From CBDHDJ01 sp965261645 (lineage in GTDB: Bacteria; Pseudomonadota; Alphaproteobacteria; SHVV01): DNA of 64,000 bases. Under the pieces are notes generated by a model. It ran no database searches. It worked only from the letters and a program-made list of their open reading frames with translations, and had not been told where the DNA came from. The stretch spans positions 1,054,001-1,118,000 of the forward strand of contig CBDHDJ010000003.1 of NCBI GenBank assembly GCA_965261645.1, written 5' to 3'. Numbering within the stretch: the first letter of the stretch is position 1; the number at the start of each line of letters is the position of its first letter. Shown here one piece after another: positions 26,847 through 35,583 of the stretch. The translations under genes and the position numbers were made by a program.

Positions 26847-27464
26847 TTATTCTCCGCTGACGATCATGGCCGTTGCTGCGCAGCCCGAGAGTACGCGGTC
26901 CAGGGCGGCGGCTTCGCGCCGGTCCACGGTGAGGCGGTATTTGAGCCGAACCGCGACAATGCGGGTGGCAAACCAGCATTGGTTCATTGGCGGCAGCCAT
27001 TGCGCTGCGTCGTAGGCGCATTTGCCGGATTTGCCGCAACGGTTCATCTCCGGGCTGGCCAGGGTAAGATTGAGCAGGTCGGTGGCGAAGCGCCGCCGGG
27101 TTTCGGCATCGGCGGCGCACAAGCCGCTGTCATGGGCTTCGGAGACGGCAACGACGTGTTCGATATCGGTTTCGAGAGTGCTCCGGAACAATCGGCCGCT
27201 ATACGGGCCGTAGATCATGCTGCCCTGGGCGCTGACGATCCGCGCTTCGATCGATTGCGGGTAGGGATAATCGGCGCGGTTGTAGGGCGCGCAGCGATGT
27301 TCGGGGGCAACGGCAAGACCGCGCCACGTGTCCGAGTCCTGCATGGTCGCAGCGAAGAGCCCGGCGCTGTCCGCGAGGCCGTGTAATGCAAGCGCGGCCG
27401 CGGCAACTGCAAGAACCATCGCCGCCGTCCGCCGCCCGCGGTTTCGACGAATTCGTTTCATCAT
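26847..27464 (-). CDS. Secreted HNH endonuclease, DUF1524-like (copy 2)
   Basis: 205 residues, same sequence as the gene at 4548-5165, with signal peptide, DIEHVV motif and ribosome-binding site intact. No inactivating change is seen. Confidence 0.8.
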   Translation of the reverse strand: MMKRIRRNRGRRTAAMVLAVAAAALALHGLADSAGLFAATMQDSDTWRGLAVAPEHRCAPYNRADYPYPQSIEARIVSAQGSMIYGPYSGRLFRSTLETDIEHVVAVSEAHDSGLCAADAETRRRFATDLLNLTLASPEMNRCGKSGKCAYDAAQWLPPMNQCWFATRIVAVRLKYRLTVDRREAAALDRVLSGCAATAMIVSGE

Positions 27465-27637
27465 CTTGATCCTTTCCTTTCTGTGACTGCCCGGCAATCC
27501 GTCCGGCCTGAGGCAACTCTGCACTTTCCGGCGGGACAACAACGCAGGGGGCGTGGTTCGGGAAGCCGGCGCCGAGCCCCGATTGCCGGCTAGCCTGCTG
27601 AGATGCGCCGGACGACCAGGCGCTGGTTCGCCGGGAG

Positions 27638-27931
27638 TCAGCGCGCTGGGTCGTTCGCGTCCATGATGGCGATGATGACGTCGTCGAGGCTGCCTCTCGC
27701 GCCCATCAGGGTGTTCTCGAGATGGAGAAGCCGGTGTCGGAGCCCGGCGCGGTCGTCGCAGGAGGAGGTGCCGGGCAGACACATGATTGCGTTCCGCAGT
27801 TCGGCGAAGCGATCCGCCAGATCCTTCATGTGGGCGGTGGCTTCGCGTGCGCCCGTCCGTGCTTCCGGCAGGAACCCGCCGGGATCGGGCCGGCTGCCGG
27901 TCATGGAAAATGGTGTGATGATGTCGAACAT
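27638..27931 (-). CDS. Conserved hypothetical, 97 residues (copy 2)
   Basis: Identical in sequence and start context to 5339-5632. Function unknown. Confidence 0.48.
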   Translation of the reverse strand: MFDIITPFSMTGSRPDPGGFLPEARTGAREATAHMKDLADRFAELRNAIMCLPGTSSCDDRAGLRHRLLHLENTLMGARGSLDDVIIAIMDANDPAR

Positions 27932-28141
27932 TGCGTTCTCCGTGGGTTGCAAGACAGAATGGCGGCGATGGCGGGATAATTGCCTCTCGTTCACCGCCCG
28001 GACCGCCCCAGCCGTGCTGCCCTCGGCCTCCATGTGCCGCAACGTGCGGGCGGGAGGGTCTCACTCAAAACGTTGCCGCGACCTGCTCCTGGCCCATCAT
28101 GCCGGGTGGCACGTTGCCAGCTGTAAACCGGCCGGTACGGT

Positions 28142-28333
28142 TCAATGGGTGGTTTCATCGCGGGCGGCGGACATGGCCCGGCCGGCGATGGCGGACCAGG
28201 CATTTCGATTCAGTCCGAGCTTGGCGTTCAGGCGATCACAAATCCGCTCCGCATCGTCGAGTGTGAGTCCAACCAACGCTGTGGGGATGTAGCCCGGGAT
28301 ATCGGCGAAAACGATTCGTATCTGCTGCGGCAT
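28142..28333 (-). CDS. Small hypothetical, about 63 residues (copy 2)
   Basis: Matches 5843-6034; the only difference noted is upstream of the chosen ATG (an N for I in the extended frame), which supports a start at or after this ATG. Confidence 0.43.
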   Translation of the reverse strand: MPQQIRIVFADIPGYIPTALVGLTLDDAERICDRLNAKLGLNRNAWSAIAGRAMSAARDETTH

Positions 28334-28525
28334 GTTGTTGAAATCATAAGCGGGACAAAACGCGTAGACGGGGTCGTCGGGCAGCGTATGAGAATGGAAT
28401 GGACGCCTCCCGGTGACTGATGGCGGAGGGCCGGGGGGATGAGGTGGACCCTCGCGGGCCGACGGCATCTAAAGTGCCCAGAGGGGAAGATATGTGATCC
28501 TCCCAAGCAAACCGGAGGGTCCGAG

Positions 28526-29551
28526 ATGAAGTGTAACAAAACGGTCGTTGGCGTGGATACGGCGAAGAGGGTGTTTCAACTGTACTGGGTCGATATGGAG
28601 ACGGGCGAGATCGTGGACTTGCGGCTGTCGCGGGCGAAGTTCCTGGAACACTTCGTCAATCGCGCGCCGTGCCTGGTCGCGATGGAGGCGTGCGGCGGCT
28701 CGCAGCACTGGGCGCGCCGGCTGCTGGCTCTCGGCCACCAGGTCCGGCTGCTGCCGGCGAAGATGGTCCGGCCGTTTGTGGGCGGCAATAAGAGCGACGC
28801 GCATGATGCGCGGGCGATCTGGACGGCGGTTCAGCAGCCGGGCGTCAAGACGGTTGCGATCAAGAGCGAGGAGCAACAGGCGATCTTGGCGCTGCACCGC
28901 ATGCGCCAGCAGCTGGTGAAGTTCCGTACCGCTCAGATCAACGGCCTGCGTGGGCTGTTGGCCGAATACGGCGAAGTCATGCCGCAAGGCCGGGCCGGCA
29001 TCGTAAGAGGCATCGCCGCGGCGCTGGAGCGGGTCTCGGAGCGACTGCCGGCGATGGTCGTGGAGACCTTGCGCGAGCAGTGGGCGCGCGTGATCCGGCT
29101 CGACGAAGAGATCGGCGAGATGGAGCGGCGGCTCGCGCTGTGGCAAAAGAACAATGCCGCCAGTCGGCGGATCGCGGCGATCCCAGGCGTCGGGGTGCTG
29201 AGCGCGACCGTGGCGGTTGCCGCGATGGGCGATCCGGGCGCGTTCAAGTCCGGACGGGAGTTCGCCGCTTGGCTGGGACTGGTGCCCCGGCACATCGGCA
29301 CCGGCGGGCGGGTGCGCATGCTCGGTATCTCCAAGCGTGGGGACAGCTATCTGCGCACCTTGCTGATCCACGACGCCCGCTCGGTGCTCACCAACGCCAA
29401 AGCGCCGCCGGATTGGGCGTTGCGCCTGGCCGAGCGCCGGCCGGCGAACGTCGTCACGGTAGCACTCGCCAACAAGATGGCACGCACGATCTGGGCCTTG
29501 CTGGCCCATGACCGGGCGTACCAGCGGAACTTTGTCAGCCCGCCCGCATAA
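28526..29551 (+). CDS. IS110-family DEDD transposase, lineage A
   Basis: 341 residues. The first ~85 are shared with the chimera at 6227; then GGNKSDAHDARAIWTAV (paired Asp of the DEDD site) and IKSEEQQAILALHRMRQQLV diverge completely from it. The C-terminal Tnp_20 domain shows AAIPGVGVLSATVAVAA and GISKRGDSYLRTLL with the conserved Ser. Both halves are typical of one IS110 lineage, so this copy looks native. Full catalytic set, likely active. Confidence 0.93.
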   Translation: MKCNKTVVGVDTAKRVFQLYWVDMETGEIVDLRLSRAKFLEHFVNRAPCLVAMEACGGSQHWARRLLALGHQVRLLPAKMVRPFVGGNKSDAHDARAIWTAVQQPGVKTVAIKSEEQQAILALHRMRQQLVKFRTAQINGLRGLLAEYGEVMPQGRAGIVRGIAAALERVSERLPAMVVETLREQWARVIRLDEEIGEMERRLALWQKNNAASRRIAAIPGVGVLSATVAVAAMGDPGAFKSGREFAAWLGLVPRHIGTGGRVRMLGISKRGDSYLRTLLIHDARSVLTNAKAPPDWALRLAERRPANVVTVALANKMARTIWALLAHDRAYQRNFVSPPA

Positions 29552-29811
29552 GCATGGTTGGAGACAAGAAACACGAACCGACAAAGGAGGTGGCACGCCG
29601 AAAGATTGCGTAAGGTACGACACGGTGCGATGGCGAACAGGTCAGACCGCGATCCGCCAAGCCTGCATGTCATCTTGGGCGACAAGCCCGTTATGAGAAT
29701 GAGGCGTGGATCGGCAGATTCCATCGGGGCCAGCAGGGCAAAATCCTGCGCAAACAGGCCGGGTATAGAACTGCAACCTGCCTGCCAAGCACACCAAATC
29801 GTCCCTCGCAA
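29552..29811 (+). ncRNA. Candidate guide (bridge/seek) RNA region, IS110 lineage A
   Basis: About 260 non-coding bases between transposase stop and right sub-terminal repeat, unrelated to the corresponding region of lineage B. Possible internal pairings (for example around GTCATCTTGGGCGACAAGCCC) are present. Position matches the IS1111-type guide RNA location; the RNA itself is inferred. Confidence 0.42.
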
Positions 29812-29865
29812 ACCGGGAGGCGTCCATATAGATGTCATGACGATATCTTCCATATGACGGGTTAG

Positions 29866-31309
29866 CAGCCCGTTGATTAACTGGCTTTTTCCGGCTCTCA
29901 CTCCCAGATGAGGAATGCGGCGGCGAAAGCCGTCTGGCCGCTTTGCGAGCCCCCCCGTGCCACCAGCATGGCCCCGGTGGGCGTGAGCAGAACGAAAATA
30001 CCGCCATATCCGCCCGCCACGGCCTCCCGCGGGGTGCCGGCGCCGATGAGCTGGCGCATCAGTAACGATAGATTGTGGCCGGCGACGTGGAGCAGGTATC
30101 GCTTGTGCACATTCTCTCGCCCGCGCAGCCAGGTTCGTCGCATGCCGCCACGATCGAGGTTGTGGGCAAAGCAGCGCTCGACGATCTCGGCGCGCAGCTT
30201 GAAGGCCTCGCGGGCGACCCCGGACTTGAGCCGCGCACGGTTATTGGTGACCGCGCGCCGCGCCGCCTCATCACCGTGCCAGCGCGAAAAGCCGGTCTGC
30301 TTGGGCGCCGCGATCCGGGTCTTCCAGGGACTGTCGTTCAGAGCCCTCAAGACCGCCCGTGAGTGATAACCTTTGTCGGCGACGCATTCGGCCGGGTCCT
30401 CCGATGTCGGTGCCGCATCCACCGCCTCGAGGTTTGCCTCGGCCTTCGCCAGGGTCTTGGAAAGCGTCGTGGTGTCGCCCTCATCGGCCGGGTGCAGCTC
30501 GGCCGCCACCACCGCGCCGGTGTCCAGATCCACCGCGTGCTCGGGCTTGTAGGCCAGATGCGTCGTGCCGTCCTTCATCTTGGTGATCTTGGCCTCGGGG
30601 TCGCTCTTCGAAACCCAATCCGTGTTGGAAAGCTTCTTGCCCTTGCGCTTCCGGTCCAGAGGCGCCAGGTCCTCGGCCGTGGGTGTCTCGACCCCGCTTT
30701 CCCGGGCCAGGCGCTCCAGCATCTCCCGGTAGCCTTCGCCGTTGTCGCGCCGCACGATGTTCCGCAGCGCCGCGTTGGCCTCCATGGTCGAGGCATCGAC
30801 GCCGATGCGCTCGCCCTTGATCAGCCCCGCCTCGGCGATCAGCACCAGAACCCAGTCGAAGACCGCCGCGTGGACTTCATGGGGCAGGCGCGTGCGGCTC
30901 CGTGACAGCCAGGAATGGTCCGGTACCCGATCACGGCTCCCCAGTCGCAGGAACGCCCGCAGCGAAAGCGAGTCCGAGCAGCGCCACTCCAGACCGCGCT
31001 CGCTGTCGATGCCCTCAAAGTAGCCCACCAGGTGCATCCGGAAATAGCGCCCGGGCGGCACCGAGGGCGCGCCCATCCGGGCCGCGTAATAAGGCCGGCA
31101 GCTCGCCTCGGCAAAGGCGTCGAAGCCGCCCTCGATCAGCACCGACTGCAAGCGGTCATAAAACACATGACCCGGAGAGCGCGGCATCTCCGACCAGCTC
31201 ACCATCAGGTCCCCCTGACCATCCTTCTGCCGTCCCATCGCCATCGGCAAATCCCCCTGCAAATCAGGGAACCAGAGAATCAGACGGCGCCGACTTAATC
31301 AACGGGCTG
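29866..31309 (-). mobile_element. IS1182-family element, lineage A, copy 1
   Basis: Ends CAGCCCGTTGATTAA (29866) and TTAATCAACGGGCTG (ending 31309). Flanks are TTAG on the left and CTAA on the right, complements of each other rather than a direct duplication, unlike the other two copies. It sits between the IS110 end and msrA, where blocks 1 and 2 stop matching. Confidence 0.82.
29898..31244 (-). CDS. IS1182-family transposase, copy 1
   Basis: 448 residues; ATG 31242-31244 is preceded by GGGGGA. The N-terminal DUF772 region has CRPYYAARMGAPSVPPGRYF and GIDSERGLEWRCSDSLSLR. DDE residues: RIGVDASTMEANAALR (Asp), VADKGYHSRAVLR (Asp), EIVERCFAHNLDRGGMRR (Glu). The C-terminus is a hydrophobic tail. 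Frame intact, so probably active. Confidence 0.93.
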   Translation of the reverse strand: MAMGRQKDGQGDLMVSWSEMPRSPGHVFYDRLQSVLIEGGFDAFAEASCRPYYAARMGAPSVPPGRYFRMHLVGYFEGIDSERGLEWRCSDSLSLRAFLRLGSRDRVPDHSWLSRSRTRLPHEVHAAVFDWVLVLIAEAGLIKGERIGVDASTMEANAALRNIVRRDNGEGYREMLERLARESGVETPTAEDLAPLDRKRKGKKLSNTDWVSKSDPEAKITKMKDGTTHLAYKPEHAVDLDTGAVVAAELHPADEGDTTTLSKTLAKAEANLEAVDAAPTSEDPAECVADKGYHSRAVLRALNDSPWKTRIAAPKQTGFSRWHGDEAARRAVTNNRARLKSGVAREAFKLRAEIVERCFAHNLDRGGMRRTWLRGRENVHKRYLLHVAGHNLSLLMRQLIGAGTPREAVAGGYGGIFVLLTPTGAMLVARGGSQSGQTAFAAAFLIWE

Positions 31310-31360
31310 CTAAACCGGTGTAGCCATATTCCGGCCGTCGCGGACCGAGGCTGTGCGGCC

Positions 31361-31972
31361 TCAGCCATGGCCGGGGATGCCCTCGTAGGCATGCTCGCCC
31401 CAGACGTCCTCGACCTTCTTGTTGCGACCGCAACCCCAGCGATAGTAGCGGTAGCGGATCGGGTTCTTTTCATAATAGTTCTGGTGATAATCTTCGGCGG
31501 CGTAAAATGGCGTGGCGGCGAGGATCGGGGAGACAATCGGTTTTTTGAGTTTCTTTTGCACCGCGTTCCTTGAGGCCTCGGCACTGCCGCGCTGCTTCTC
31601 GTTCGCGACGAAGACGGCGGTTCGGTAGGACTCGCCACGGTCGCAAAACTGGCCACCGCCATCGGTCGGGTCGACCGAGTGCCAGAAAGCGGTGAGCAGC
31701 GCCTTGTAGCTGACCTTTGCCGGATCGTAAGTGATCTCGACCGCCTCGTAGTGGCCTGTGCCGCCGGCCGAGACTTGCTTGTAGGTCGGGTTTTCCGTCT
31801 TGCCACCGGTATAGCCGGAGATCGTCGCGACTACGCCCGGCACCTTGTCGAAATCCGACTCGACGCACCAGAAGCAGCCGCCAGCGAAGATCGCCTTTTC
31901 GAGTTGCTGTGCACTTGCGGTGTGAGTGAAGATCGAAAGTGCAGCGGCAACCGCCAGCATGGTCCAATTCAT
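31361..31972 (-). CDS. msrA: Peptide-methionine (S)-S-oxide reductase MsrA, exported (copy 2)
   Basis: 203 residues, same architecture as the gene at 7592 with GCFWC intact. Scattered substitutions (MNWTML, THTASA, SYKALL, GRNKKVEDVW) show real divergence rather than recent copying. Conservation of the active site and of frame suggests both were under selection. Confidence 0.94.
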   Translation of the reverse strand: MNWTMLAVAAALSIFTHTASAQQLEKAIFAGGCFWCVESDFDKVPGVVATISGYTGGKTENPTYKQVSAGGTGHYEAVEITYDPAKVSYKALLTAFWHSVDPTDGGGQFCDRGESYRTAVFVANEKQRGSAEASRNAVQKKLKKPIVSPILAATPFYAAEDYHQNYYEKNPIRYRYYRWGCGRNKKVEDVWGEHAYEGIPGHG

Positions 31973-32021
31973 GATACGTCTCCGTATTGCTGTCGCCCGG
32001 CATATATGGATACGGCTTTGT

Positions 32022-32152
32022 CAAGTTAACCGGATTCACTCCGAAATCTCGTTAAATTGTCGATGGCTGCTTTACGCAATTTCAGTGGCTTAGCCTCATG
32101 GAAAAATGCCGAAAACAGCCTACAATAAGTTAACTTGGCAGTGCCTTTCAGG
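32022..32152. repeat. MITE-like element (copy 2)
   Basis: The same inverted ends as at 8332-8461 (TGTCAAGTTAAC and GTTAACTTGGCA, the latter with one change). About 88 bases present to its left in copy 1 are missing here, the deletion falling between two GGCT repeats. Confidence 0.55.
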
Positions 32153-32325
32153 AGGTACAGTTGGCTCAATAATCGGGCCGAAAACTCGCACCAGCGGTTC
32201 AGACGACACTGATCTGCTTCCCGGATCTTGATTTAGTTCGGATGTGATTTTCGGCGTGGCCCATCAAAAAGAAATGCGCTTGATTTGATCGACGAGGTCG
32301 AAATGGCTGTCGTTGGTCAGTACCG

Positions 32326-32640
32326 CTAGATCGTGCTGCCGGCCAGTGCGGCGACCCAGACGTCATTCGGCGGTATGGGAGTTCCCAGACGCTTCAATTC
32401 CAGGCGAATATCTGCATATGTATTGGCCGTCGCCGAAGTGATCGTCGCGATATCCGTCTGCGGCAGATAACGGGCGAGCCACTCCTCGTAGCGGCGGCGA
32501 TGGCGCGATTGCCGGATTCCGAAATAGTACTCACCGAGAACTACACTGGGAACCACCAGCCGGTCGGCCGAGCGGAGCGGCGCTTCAACCCCAACAGTCC
32601 CCTCCGCCCACGCGGACAAGGCGTTGGTGTCCAAGATCAC
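32326..32640 (-). pseudogene. vapC: VapC-type PIN toxin, frameshifted (copy 2)
   Basis: 104 residues. It matches the toxin at 8578 up to PPNDVWVAALA, then a one-base deletion (GTGCTGCCGG against GTGCTGGCGGG in copy 1) gives GSTI and a stop. The final active-site segment with TND is lost. The toxin should be dead while the antitoxin is intact. Confidence 0.88.
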
Positions 32641-32903
32641 GGGACATCTTCGGGGGAGAGCCTCTCGAACTCCTCTTCGATCAAATCGAGGACATGGCGG
32701 TTCTCCTCGGCAATGTCGGATAGCGCGCCGAACCCGGCCATCCAGGGAGGCTCAACGCCGCCGTTGCCGGTCTCTACGGCGCAGCGCCGTAGCCGTTCCT
32801 CGAGTGCTTCGGTCAAGAACCGTTTCAAGGTCATGCCGCGGGCAGCGGCAACGGTCTTGGCTTGCCTGAACGTGGCATCGGGGAGATCAATGGTCGTCTT
32901 CAT
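32637..32903 (-). CDS. vapB: VapB-type antitoxin (copy 2)
   Basis: 88 residues, complete, differing from copy 1 at a few positions (TIDLPD, EPPWMAGFGALSD, DLIEEEFE). The DNA-binding N-terminus is conserved. It may still neutralise the toxin from block 1. Confidence 0.85.
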   Translation of the reverse strand: MKTTIDLPDATFRQAKTVAAARGMTLKRFLTEALEERLRRCAVETGNGGVEPPWMAGFGALSDIAEENRHVLDLIEEEFERLSPEDVP

Positions 32904-32969
32904 ATGGGCATATTCCCATAAATATTGCATTGTATCAAGATTCGTTCATTGCGGCCTGTGGACACCCAT

Positions 32970-33361
32970 CTAGCCCGGGTTGTTGTCGCCCAAGAGGTTC
33001 CCTCCGATGCTTTCAGTGATGCGGGCGGCGGCGGTCTGGATGGAGTCCCTGGCGAGGTGGGCATAGCGGGCCGTCGTTTGCACCTGCGTGTGCCCGAGCA
33101 GTTTCCCAATCATAGTCAGGCTTTCGCCGAGAGCCAGCGCTCGCGAGGCAAAGCTGTGGCGCAAATCGTGGATCCGCACGCCCTCAAGGCCCGCCTGCTC
33201 GCGGATGCGCCGCCACGGGCGTTGCAGATCGGTGAGGTGAGAGCCGGGGAGGCGGCCCGCGATGACCCAGGGGTTGTCCTCGTCACGGGGAATGGCTGAC
33301 AACACCGCGCGCGCTTCGGGACCCAGTGGCACCACCCGTCCGCCGGTCTTGGCATCGGGAA
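32970..33361 (-). pseudogene. Tyrosine integrase, C-terminal fragment cut by IS6
   Basis: About 130 residues matching the end of the integrase at 9285, including HDLRHSFASRAL and HTQVQTTARYAHL with the catalytic Tyr. The frame stops upstream at the IS6 end. The Arg of the first motif is missing, so it is inactive. Confidence 0.9.
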
Positions 33362-34168
33362 GGGTGCTGTCACGGTAACTGGCTGGTGTCAGCTGCGGGT
33401 GGCGAGTAGCTTCCTGTTATGAACAAGATCAGCTACCGCCGACATCGGTTTCCTGCAGAGATAATCCAGCGCGCCGTCTGGCTGTGTTTCCGGTTTCCGC
33501 TCAGTTACCGCGATGTGGAGGATCTGCTCGCTGAACGTGGTGTCGATGTTTCTTACGAGACGATACGGCGCTGGTCTTTAAAGTTTGGGCAGGCCTATGC
33601 CCGAAAACTGAGACAATCACGCCCTCGACCAGACGACCGGTGGCACCTTGATGAGGTGTTTTCCTCCATCAACGGAAAACGGATGTATCTATGGCGGGCG
33701 GTGGACAGCGAGGGTGAGGTGCTGGATATCCTGGTTCAGTCCCGGAGGAACAAGAAAGCAGCACTCAAGCTGATGCGCAAACTGCTCAAGAAGCAGGGGT
33801 ATGCGCCGAATAAGGTGGTGACCGATAAACTGCCATCTTACGGGGCAGCATTGCGTGATCTCAACATGACGGGGAAACACGTTACCGGCGGACGGAGCAA
33901 CAATCGGGCGGAGAATTCGCACCTGCCGGTTCGACAACGAGAACGCAGGATGCAGGGCTTCAAGTCATCAGGATCGGCGCAAAGGTTTCTCTCCACCCAC
34001 GCCGCCATCTACAACACCTTCAATGTCCAACGTCATCTGATCACTCGCAAGACAATGCGCCAATTCCGCGGTGACGCGATGAACACGTGGCGGACCGTGA
34101 CCGCTGCTGCTTGAGCCGCTCAGTTCAGACGTTCAACTGCGACCTGCCTTCGTTAAGTTGACAGCACC
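33362..34168 (+). mobile_element. IS6-family element, right copy
   Basis: Same ends and orientation as 22006-22811. Flanks are the integrase fragment on the left and IS256 lineage B on the right, with no target duplication. Confidence 0.88.
33419..34114 (+). CDS. IS6-family transposase (right copy)
   Basis: 231 residues, identical to the left copy through WRTVTAAA, ending there at TGA. The DDE residues are intact. The shorter C-terminus is probably the standard one. Confidence 0.93.
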   Translation: MNKISYRRHRFPAEIIQRAVWLCFRFPLSYRDVEDLLAERGVDVSYETIRRWSLKFGQAYARKLRQSRPRPDDRWHLDEVFSSINGKRMYLWRAVDSEGEVLDILVQSRRNKKAALKLMRKLLKKQGYAPNKVVTDKLPSYGAALRDLNMTGKHVTGGRSNNRAENSHLPVRQRERRMQGFKSSGSAQRFLSTHAAIYNTFNVQRHLITRKTMRQFRGDAMNTWRTVTAAA

Positions 34169-34973
34169 TTGGCAACGGCGCGATCTCTCGGCCAAGCGTT
34201 ATGTCTACTTCTGGGCCGAGGGCGTCTACTTCTCACCACGGCTCGACCATGACAAGCAATGCATGTGCGTGATCATCGGTGCCGACGAGCTGGGCCGCAA
34301 GGTGCTGCTGGCGATCGCCGACGGCTACCGGGAGAGCGCCCAGTCCTGGCGCGAAGTGCTGCTCGATCTCAAGCGCCGCGGCCTGGCGATTGCGCCCGAG
34401 CTGGCCACCGGCGACGGGGCGCTCGGTTTCTGGAAAGCCTTGCGCGAGGTCTACGGGACGACGCGCGAGCAGCGCTGTTGGGTGCACAAGACCGCCAACG
34501 TGCTCAACAAGCTCCCGAAGTCCGTCCAGCCACGCGCCAAGCAGCACCTACAGGACATCTGGATGGCCGAGACCCGCGCGGTGGCCGAGAAGGCCTTCGA
34601 CTTCTTCCTCGAGGCCTATGGCCCCAAGTACGACAAAGCGGTGGCCTGCCTGGCCAAGGACCGCGACGTGTTGCTCGCCTTCTACGACTTCCCGGCCGAG
34701 CACTGGAAGCACATTCGCACCACCAATCCCATCGAAAGCACCTTTGCGACCGTGCGGCTCAGGACCACCAAGACCAAGGGCTGCCTCAGCCGCATGACGG
34801 CGCTCACCATGGTCTTCAAGCTGTGCCAGTCGGCCAGCAAGAAGTGGCGTCGCCTGGACGGCTCGAACCAGATCGCCGACATCATTCAAGGCGTCAAATT
34901 CAAGGACGGAGAAAAGCTAACCGAACGCGCCGCCTGAAACCTGCGTCACCAACTTTTGACAATAGCTCCAACA
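34169..34973 (+). pseudogene. IS256-family transposase lineage B, 5' truncated by IS6
   Basis: Begins in QRRDLSAKRYVYFWAEGVYF just after the IS6 end and reads to LTERAA at 34937. The terminal repeat ends near 34973 (AACTTTTGACAATAGCTCC). It retains the three DDE regions (YFWAEGVYF with Glu/Asp change, GDGALGFW, NPIESTFATVR) but lacks the N-terminal DNA-binding part. Confidence 0.88.
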
Positions 34974-35005
34974 GAAGCGGTCAAATCATATGGTACATAA
35001 ACCGG

Positions 35006-35221
35006 TCAATTCAGTTTGTTATCGACAGCCCGGCAAAGCGTCTGGAGGCTGTTCGGATCATAAACATCTTGTCCGGGCTCACGCTCTAATGGTGTGACGT
35101 GATCGCACTCTAAACGCCCGGCCTTGCCGCATGAGGTGCAGCGGTAGCCGTCCCGCTCGAAAACGGCCCGGCGTGTAGCGGCCCAACGACGAGCGTTCAA
35201 CCGAACGTGGTTGCGGCTCAC
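35006..35221 (-). CDS. HNH endonuclease, 3'-truncated (HNH fragment 1)
   Basis: 71 residues, MSRNHVRLNARRWAATRRAV then ERDGYRCTSCGKAGRLECDH. The HNH core shows the C-x2-C zinc pair, the catalytic H in ECDH and NSLQTLCR; the final GCH-type metal His that normally follows CR is missing, because the frame runs into AVDNKLN and stops. Such small HNH proteins are common next to phage packaging genes. First of three fragments in 1.7 kb. Confidence 0.75.
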   Translation of the reverse strand: MSRNHVRLNARRWAATRRAVFERDGYRCTSCGKAGRLECDHVTPLEREPGQDVYDPNSLQTLCRAVDNKLN

Positions 35222-35227
35222 GACGGT

Positions 35228-35512
35228 CTACTCGCCTTTGGCTCGGCGTTTTAACCACCGATCCACGATGGGCTTCAAAATCTTCTCATAGTCCCTGCTG
35301 ACCACATACAGTAGGCAAAATGCCCCGATTGGGAACAGGATATGTCGGCCCAGGAATTCCCAGCCAATGGCCGAACACACTATCCACAGCAGCAACGCCG
35401 CTCCCCCGGTCCAGCCAAAGAGCGCCGAGAAAAATTCCCATCGCCGCGATCCAGGCGAACCGGAGAACACGTTGCCGACAAAGACGATCACGGCCGGGAT
35501 TATGAGTTCCAT
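35228..35512 (-). CDS. Small membrane protein of unknown function
   Basis: 94 residues from MELIIPAVIVFVGNVFSG. ATG 35510-35512 has GAGG five bases upstream. Three hydrophobic segments (about 1-15, 30-48, 52-70: FGWTGGAALLLWIVCSAIG and ILFPIGAFCLLYVV) are followed by a basic tail (KILKPIVDRWLKRRAKGE). Transmembrane topology with a cytoplasmic basic tail is likely. It lies between HNH fragments 1 and 2 on the same strand. Confidence 0.6.
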   Translation of the reverse strand: MELIIPAVIVFVGNVFSGSPGSRRWEFFSALFGWTGGAALLLWIVCSAIGWEFLGRHILFPIGAFCLLYVVSRDYEKILKPIVDRWLKRRAKGE

Positions 35513-35583
35513 TTTCGCCTCATCCTGCCCTCCCGAGGTAACGCCAACGCCGTTTTGGCTTGGTTGGTTGCCGGATCCCGGCG

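Larger units (their letters stand above)
28400..29826 (+). mobile_element. IS110-family element, lineage A, intact
   Basis: Sub-terminal inverted repeats TGGACGCCTCCCGGT (28400-28414) and ACCGGGAGGCGTCCA (29812-29826) are perfect complements, and one transposase lies between them. The element's exact tips may extend a few bases further. This is the non-chimeric parent of the left half of 6101-7500. Confidence 0.82.
22812..33361. repeat. Duplicated block, copy 2
   Basis: This corresponds to 1913-9673. It is longer because of IS256 (25188-26579 plus a 9-bp duplication), a different IS110 right half and an IS1182 (29866-31309). The offset is 20899 at mreB, 20898 after the HU-proximal indel and 22299 after IS256. 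Confidence 0.9.
22006..34168. mobile_element. IS6-bounded pseudo-compound transposon carrying block 2
   Basis: Two direct IS6 copies (22006-22811, 33362-34168) bracket a 10.5-kb segment that is block 2 from its first to its last matching base. This is the arrangement of IS6/IS26 translocatable units. Cargo: mreB, HU, HNH nuclease, small unknowns, IS110, IS1182, msrA, MITE, vapB with broken vapC, and an integrase 3' fragment. Confidence 0.75.
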
